A stretch of DNA of 64,000 nt, taken from assembly GCF_042680685.1 (NCBI RefSeq), contig NZ_JBHUEA010000009.1, positions 48,692-112,691 of the forward strand, in the 5' to 3' direction. Positions 60,634-64,000 of the stretch are shown piece by piece; within the stretch, counting starts at the first letter, position 1, and each line of letters opens with the position of its first letter. Position numbers and translations under genes: made by a program. The DNA comes from Amnibacterium endophyticum. GTDB taxonomy: Bacteria > Actinomycetota > Actinomycetes > Actinomycetales > Microbacteriaceae. The notes beneath the pieces were generated by a model, which saw only the letters and a program-made list of their open reading frames with translations, was not told the origin of the DNA and did not search any database.

Positions 60634-61827
60634 ATGAGCAGGCGGGCCGAGGCGGTGTACCTCGCCGGCGCGATCCCCGCCCGCGTCGTCACGAACGGCG
60701 CCGGGGTCGCGCTCGCGCTCGCGGCCGCCCTCCGCCTCGGCGACGTCGCGGTCGCCGGGCTGCTGATCTTCGCGCTGAACATCCCGAGCGTCGTCGCGGC
60801 GCCGGTCATCGGCGCGCTCACCGACGCCGTGCGGGCGCCGAAGCGGTTCATGCTCGGCGCCGCGCTGGTCTTCGCGGCCGCGATGGCGCTCGCCGCGTTC
60901 GTCGGGTCCGTGCCGCTGCCGGTCGTCGTCGTCGCGCTGCTCGCCGGCGGCTGCGTCGTGCCCGTCTTCGTCGGCGGGCTCTCCGCCTGGGTCGACGAGG
61001 CGATGCCCGGCGACCACGCCCGCGGGTTCGCCGTCGACGCGCTCAGCTACAACATCGCGGGTATCGCCGGCCCCGCCATCGTCGCCGGCATGAGCGCCCT
61101 GCTGGGCCCCACCGGCGCGCTGCTGGCCCTCGCGGCGGTGATGGTGCTGGCCGGGGCGCTGCTGCAGCGGCTGCCGATCGCCGGACGCGGCGGCGCCGCG
61201 GACCCGCGCTCGCTCGCCCGCGGCGTCGCGCGCGCCTCGCGCACCCTGGTCACGCACGGGCCGCTCGCCCGCGTCGTGTCCGCGGGCGCCGTCGTGCAGC
61301 TGGGCGCCGGGATGATGCCCGTCGTCGCCGTGCTGGTCGCGATCGAGCGGGGGCTCGCGGAGAGCGCCGGCGGCCTGCTGCTGACCGCCTTCTCGATCGG
61401 CGGCGTGACCGGTGCGCTGCTCGGCGCGACACCCGCCGTCACCCGCCGGATCGGCGCGCTGCCCGCCCGCCGGGTGATGGCGGTCTGCTTCGCCACGACC
61501 GGGCTGCTCACGCTGGTCGCCGCCGCCACGCCGACCTTCCTGCTGGCCGCGATCGCGATCGGCCTCTCGGGGCTGCCGGACGCGATCGGGATCGCCGCGA
61601 TGCTGCGCCTGCGGCAGCAGGAGAGCCCGGCCGACGTGCGCGCCCAGGTGTTCGTCGTCGCCTCCGGCGCCCGGGTCGCCGCGGCGGCGGTCGGCGCGGC
61701 GGTCGCGGGCGCGATCGCCGGCCTGAACGCGTCGCTGCTGCTCGCCCTGATCGCCGTGCCGTGGATGGCGGCCTTCCCGATCCTGCTCGCGGGGCGCCGC
61801 GCCGCCCGCGCCCCCGAGACGGCCTGA
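60634..61827 (+). CDS. MFS transporter (12 TM)
   Basis: 397 aa, about 12 helices: GAIPARVVTNGAGVALALAA, IGALTDAVRAPKRFM (motif A-like), and TRRIGALPARRVMAV in the second half. Enterobactin-exporter/EntS-like shape by eye, but substrate not predictable. ATG 60634 has GGGAGG 10 bp upstream. Divergent from the LOG gene. Confidence 0.87.
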   Translation: MSRRAEAVYLAGAIPARVVTNGAGVALALAAALRLGDVAVAGLLIFALNIPSVVAAPVIGALTDAVRAPKRFMLGAALVFAAAMALAAFVGSVPLPVVVVALLAGGCVVPVFVGGLSAWVDEAMPGDHARGFAVDALSYNIAGIAGPAIVAGMSALLGPTGALLALAAVMVLAGALLQRLPIAGRGGAADPRSLARGVARASRTLVTHGPLARVVSAGAVVQLGAGMMPVVAVLVAIERGLAESAGGLLLTAFSIGGVTGALLGATPAVTRRIGALPARRVMAVCFATTGLLTLVAAATPTFLLAAIAIGLSGLPDAIGIAAMLRLRQQESPADVRAQVFVVASGARVAAAAVGAAVAGAIAGLNASLLLALIAVPWMAAFPILLAGRRAARAPETA

Positions 61828-61928
61828 GCGCGCTCCCGCCCGGACGACGGACTCCCGCTCACGGGCGCTCGCAGGCGTGTGAGGAGCGCGTGAGCCGCGC
61901 GTGAGCGCACCGGCGCATCGTCGCCGCC

Positions 61929-62900
61929 ATGACCACTCCAGCCATCGAGGCGACCGGCCTCGTCAAGGTCTTCGGCGACAACCGCGCGGTCGACGGCGTC
62001 GACCTCGTCGTCCGCGCCGGCACCGTGCACGGCGTGCTCGGCCCGAACGGCGCCGGCAAGACCACCACCATCTCCATGCTCGCGACCCTGCTCAAGCCCG
62101 ACGGCGGCAACGCCCGCGTCTTCGGCCACGACGTCGTCCGCGAGGCCTCCCGGGTGCGCTCCCTGATCGGGGTGACCGGCCAGTACGCCTCCGTCGACGA
62201 GACGCTGTCGGCGACCGAGAACCTCGTGATCTTCGCCCGCCTGCTCGGTCTGTCCCGGGCGCAGGCGAAGGCGAAGGCGACCGAGCTGCTCGAGCGCTTC
62301 TCCCTGACGGAGGCCGCGCGCCGGCCGCTCGCGAAGTTCTCCGGCGGCATGCGCCGCCGGCTCGACCTGGCCGCCAGCCTGATCGCCCAGCCGCCCCTGC
62401 TGTTCCTCGACGAGCCGACCACCGGCCTCGACCCGCGCACCCGCGCACAGATGTGGGACACGATCCGCGAGCTCGTCGCGACCGGCTCGACCGTCCTGCT
62501 CACCACCCAGTACCTCGACGAGGCGGATCAGCTCGCGGACGTGATCAGCGTGATCGACCGCGGTCGCGTCGTCGCCGAGGGCACCGCCGACGACCTGAAG
62601 TCCTCCGTCGGCACCGCGAGCCTGCAGCTGCGCCTCGCGGACCCCGCCGACGCCGACCTCGCCCGCGCCGCCGTGCGCGACGTGCTGCACGTCGAGGCGA
62701 TCGCCAGCGCGGAGCGCGCCTGGCTGACCGTGCCGCTGTCCGACCCGGACCGCGTCACCGACCTGCTGATCGAGCTGCGCGGCTCCGGCGTGCGGCTCGC
62801 CGAGTTCGGCGTGCAGAAGCCGACGCTCGACGAGGTCTTCCTCACCATCACCGGCAAGCCCGCCTCCACCGAGGCGGAGAAGGAGGAGGCGTTCGCATGA
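61929..62900 (+). CDS. ABC transporter ATP-binding protein, DrrA family
   Basis: 323 aa. Walker A GPNGAGKTTT, signature FSGGMRRRLDLAASL, Walker B LLFLDEPTTGLD, H-loop LLTTQYLDEAD. The C-terminal DUF4162-like extension (LADPADADLARAAV ... GVQKPTLDEVFLTITG) is typical of daunorubicin-resistance-type exporters. Overlaps its permease by 4 bp (ATGA). Confidence 0.95.
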   Translation: MTTPAIEATGLVKVFGDNRAVDGVDLVVRAGTVHGVLGPNGAGKTTTISMLATLLKPDGGNARVFGHDVVREASRVRSLIGVTGQYASVDETLSATENLVIFARLLGLSRAQAKAKATELLERFSLTEAARRPLAKFSGGMRRRLDLAASLIAQPPLLFLDEPTTGLDPRTRAQMWDTIRELVATGSTVLLTTQYLDEADQLADVISVIDRGRVVAEGTADDLKSSVGTASLQLRLADPADADLARAAVRDVLHVEAIASAERAWLTVPLSDPDRVTDLLIELRGSGVRLAEFGVQKPTLDEVFLTITGKPASTEAEKEEAFA

Positions 62901-63709
62901 GCACGTTCACCAGCACAGGCGTCGTCGACACCGCCCGCATCCCGGCGGTCCCGAACGTCGTCAGCCAGTCGCTGACCATGGCATGGCGCGGCATCCTCAA
63001 GGTGCGCCGCACGCCCGAGCAGCTGTTCGATGTGACGTTCCAGCCCATCGTCTTCACGGTGATGTTCGCCTACATCTTCGGCGGCGCCATCGCGGGCGGC
63101 ACGCAGTCGTACCTGCACCTGCTGATCCCCGGCATCGTCGTGCAGACCGTGATCACGGGGTCGGTCGTCACCGGGACGCAGCTGCGGGAGGACATGGACA
63201 AGGGCGTGTTCGACCGGTTCCGGTCGCTGCCGATCGCCCGCATCGCGCCGCTCGCCGGCGCCCTGCTGGCGGACACCGTGCGGTACCTGATCGCGACGAC
63301 GCTGACCTTCGTGGTCGGGCTCGCGATGGGCTACCACCAGCTGTGGGACCACCTGCCGTTCACGATCCTCGCCGGCGCGCTGGTGATCGTGGTCGCCTGG
63401 TCGATCAGCTGGATCTTCGCGCTGTTCGGCATGCTCGCCCGCACCGCGTCGAGCGTGCAGGGCATCTCGATGCTCGTGCTGTTCCCGCTGACGTTCGTCT
63501 CGAACGCCTACGTGCAGACGAGCACGCTGCCGGACTGGCTGGCCTGGTTCGCCGGCGTGAACCCGGTGTCGCACGTCGTCACCGCGGTGCGCGACCTGAT
63601 CAACTCGTCGACGATCGGCGGGGACTTCTGGCTGGCGCTGCTCGGTGCCGCCGTCGTGGTCGCGGTCTTCGCGCCGCTGACGGTCCGCGCCTACATGCGG
63701 AAGGCCTGA
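62897..63709 (+). CDS. ABC-2 type exporter permease, DrrB family
   Basis: 270 aa, six TM helices, with the ABC-2 pattern TPEQLFDVTFQPIVFTVMFA and a C-terminal FAGVNPVSHVVTAVRDLI. Pairs with the upstream ATPase as a DrrAB-type drug or lipid exporter. No biosynthetic cluster or regulator is visible before the window ends. Confidence 0.93.
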   Translation: MSTFTSTGVVDTARIPAVPNVVSQSLTMAWRGILKVRRTPEQLFDVTFQPIVFTVMFAYIFGGAIAGGTQSYLHLLIPGIVVQTVITGSVVTGTQLREDMDKGVFDRFRSLPIARIAPLAGALLADTVRYLIATTLTFVVGLAMGYHQLWDHLPFTILAGALVIVVAWSISWIFALFGMLARTASSVQGISMLVLFPLTFVSNAYVQTSTLPDWLAWFAGVNPVSHVVTAVRDLINSSTIGGDFWLALLGAAVVVAVFAPLTVRAYMRKA

Positions 63710-63722
63710 GCGCCTCCGCGGC

Positions 63723-64000
63723 TCAGAGCCGGGCGGCGGGCGACTCGAGCAGCGCGCGGATGCGCGCCGCCGGGTCGTCCGCCGCCCGCACGCGCGCGGG
63801 CAGGGCGTCGCGGACCGCCTGCAGCGAGGGCAGGTCGACGCGGGCCCCGGCGTCGACCGCGGCTGCGCCGAGCTCGTCGCCGAGCGGGGCGGTGGCGGGG
63901 GCGTCGCGCAGCAGCGCCGTCAGCCCGAGCGCCGCCGCCGCGACGACCGGGCTGTCGGCCCTCCGGCCGCCCCGCCTGATCAGGGCGATGGTCCGCGCCC
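63723..64000 (-). CDS. partial ORF running off the right edge, unidentified
   Basis: On the minus strand an open frame of about 91 codons extends from the window edge to the TGA at 63723-63725 with no internal stop. Readable segments include IALIRRGGRRADSPVVAAAA and LPSLQAVRDALPARVRAADD, ending ARIRALLESPAARL. Composition and codon use look coding. I cannot identify the family from this C-terminal part. Convergent with the DrrAB genes. Confidence 0.6.
   Translation of the reverse strand, partial: ARTIALIRRGGRRADSPVVAAAALGLTALLRDAPATAPLGDELGAAAVDAGARVDLPSLQAVRDALPARVRAADDPAARIRALLESPAARL

Overview
The window is GC-rich (GGC/GCG/CTC-dominated codons, many GTG starts, GTGA and ATGA stop/start overlaps) and encodes Lsr2, a DtxR/IdeR-type repressor, a WXG100 protein, DUF3263, DUF3027 and DUF4032 proteins, and a CIRCE-controlled groEL. 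Together these point to an actinobacterium, most likely a Microbacteriaceae member (Curtobacterium/Leifsonia-like; inference). No phage, insertion sequence, integrase or CRISPR array is visible. The region is chromosomal housekeeping sequence with short convergent and divergent gene blocks.

Layout. 1-9.3 kb: the end of ispF, then cysS and rlmB; a DUF559-type nuclease-like gene bracketed by hairpins; a DUF4032 kinase-like gene overlapping a sugar-ABC ATPase; a membrane-anchored thioredoxin-fold protein; tRNA-Thr; msrB; DUF3263 plus LytR_C; a cold-shock gene. 9.4-20.3 kb: CIRCE-groL, an orphan WXG100 gene, a two-component system, a csp/DUF3027 pair, serC divergent from an IdeR-like gene, an NlpC/P60 hydrolase, HNH plus nucleoside hydrolase, and tRNA-Arg. 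20.3-34.3 kb: a LuxR regulator, a ScyD/ScyE protein, a 1,246-aa SF1-helicase-like protein whose ATPase motifs look inactivated, the mscL/fmdB/5-FTHF cyclo-ligase block divergent from galU and a RimJ-like gene, a frameshifted SepX/GlpR-like membrane gene, tRNA-Ala, an epimerase and lsr2. 34.3-38.3 kb: a class I ribonucleotide reductase locus with NrdR-like boxes. 38.3-54.7 kb: transporters (MFS, NRAMP), GNATs, a rhodanese, hrpA, a DUF255 thioredoxin-domain protein and an aldo/keto reductase. 54.8-64 kb: pspA plus a TPM-domain gene, a GH1 beta-glucosidase, Nudix, LOG, an MFS gene, a DrrAB-type ABC exporter, and a gene truncated by the window edge.

Most notable. (1) At the RNR locus the alpha subunit ORF ends without the redox-active C-terminal cysteine pair. 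That pair (CDSC) is on a separate 29-codon ORF with its own strong ribosome binding site, in the -1 frame just after a GGGGG run. The beta subunit has Phe at the radical-Tyr position and Glu at the first metal ligand, the class Ic (Mn/Fe) pattern. (2) The SF1-helicase-like protein has lost the Walker A Lys and Walker B Glu. (3) Intergenic regions, mostly between convergent genes, carry long near-perfect palindromes, some in related copies at distant sites, acting as bidirectional terminators and/or a REP-like family. (4) Many genes have a TANNNT -10 hexamer 6-9 nt before the start codon, which suggests frequent leaderless transcripts.
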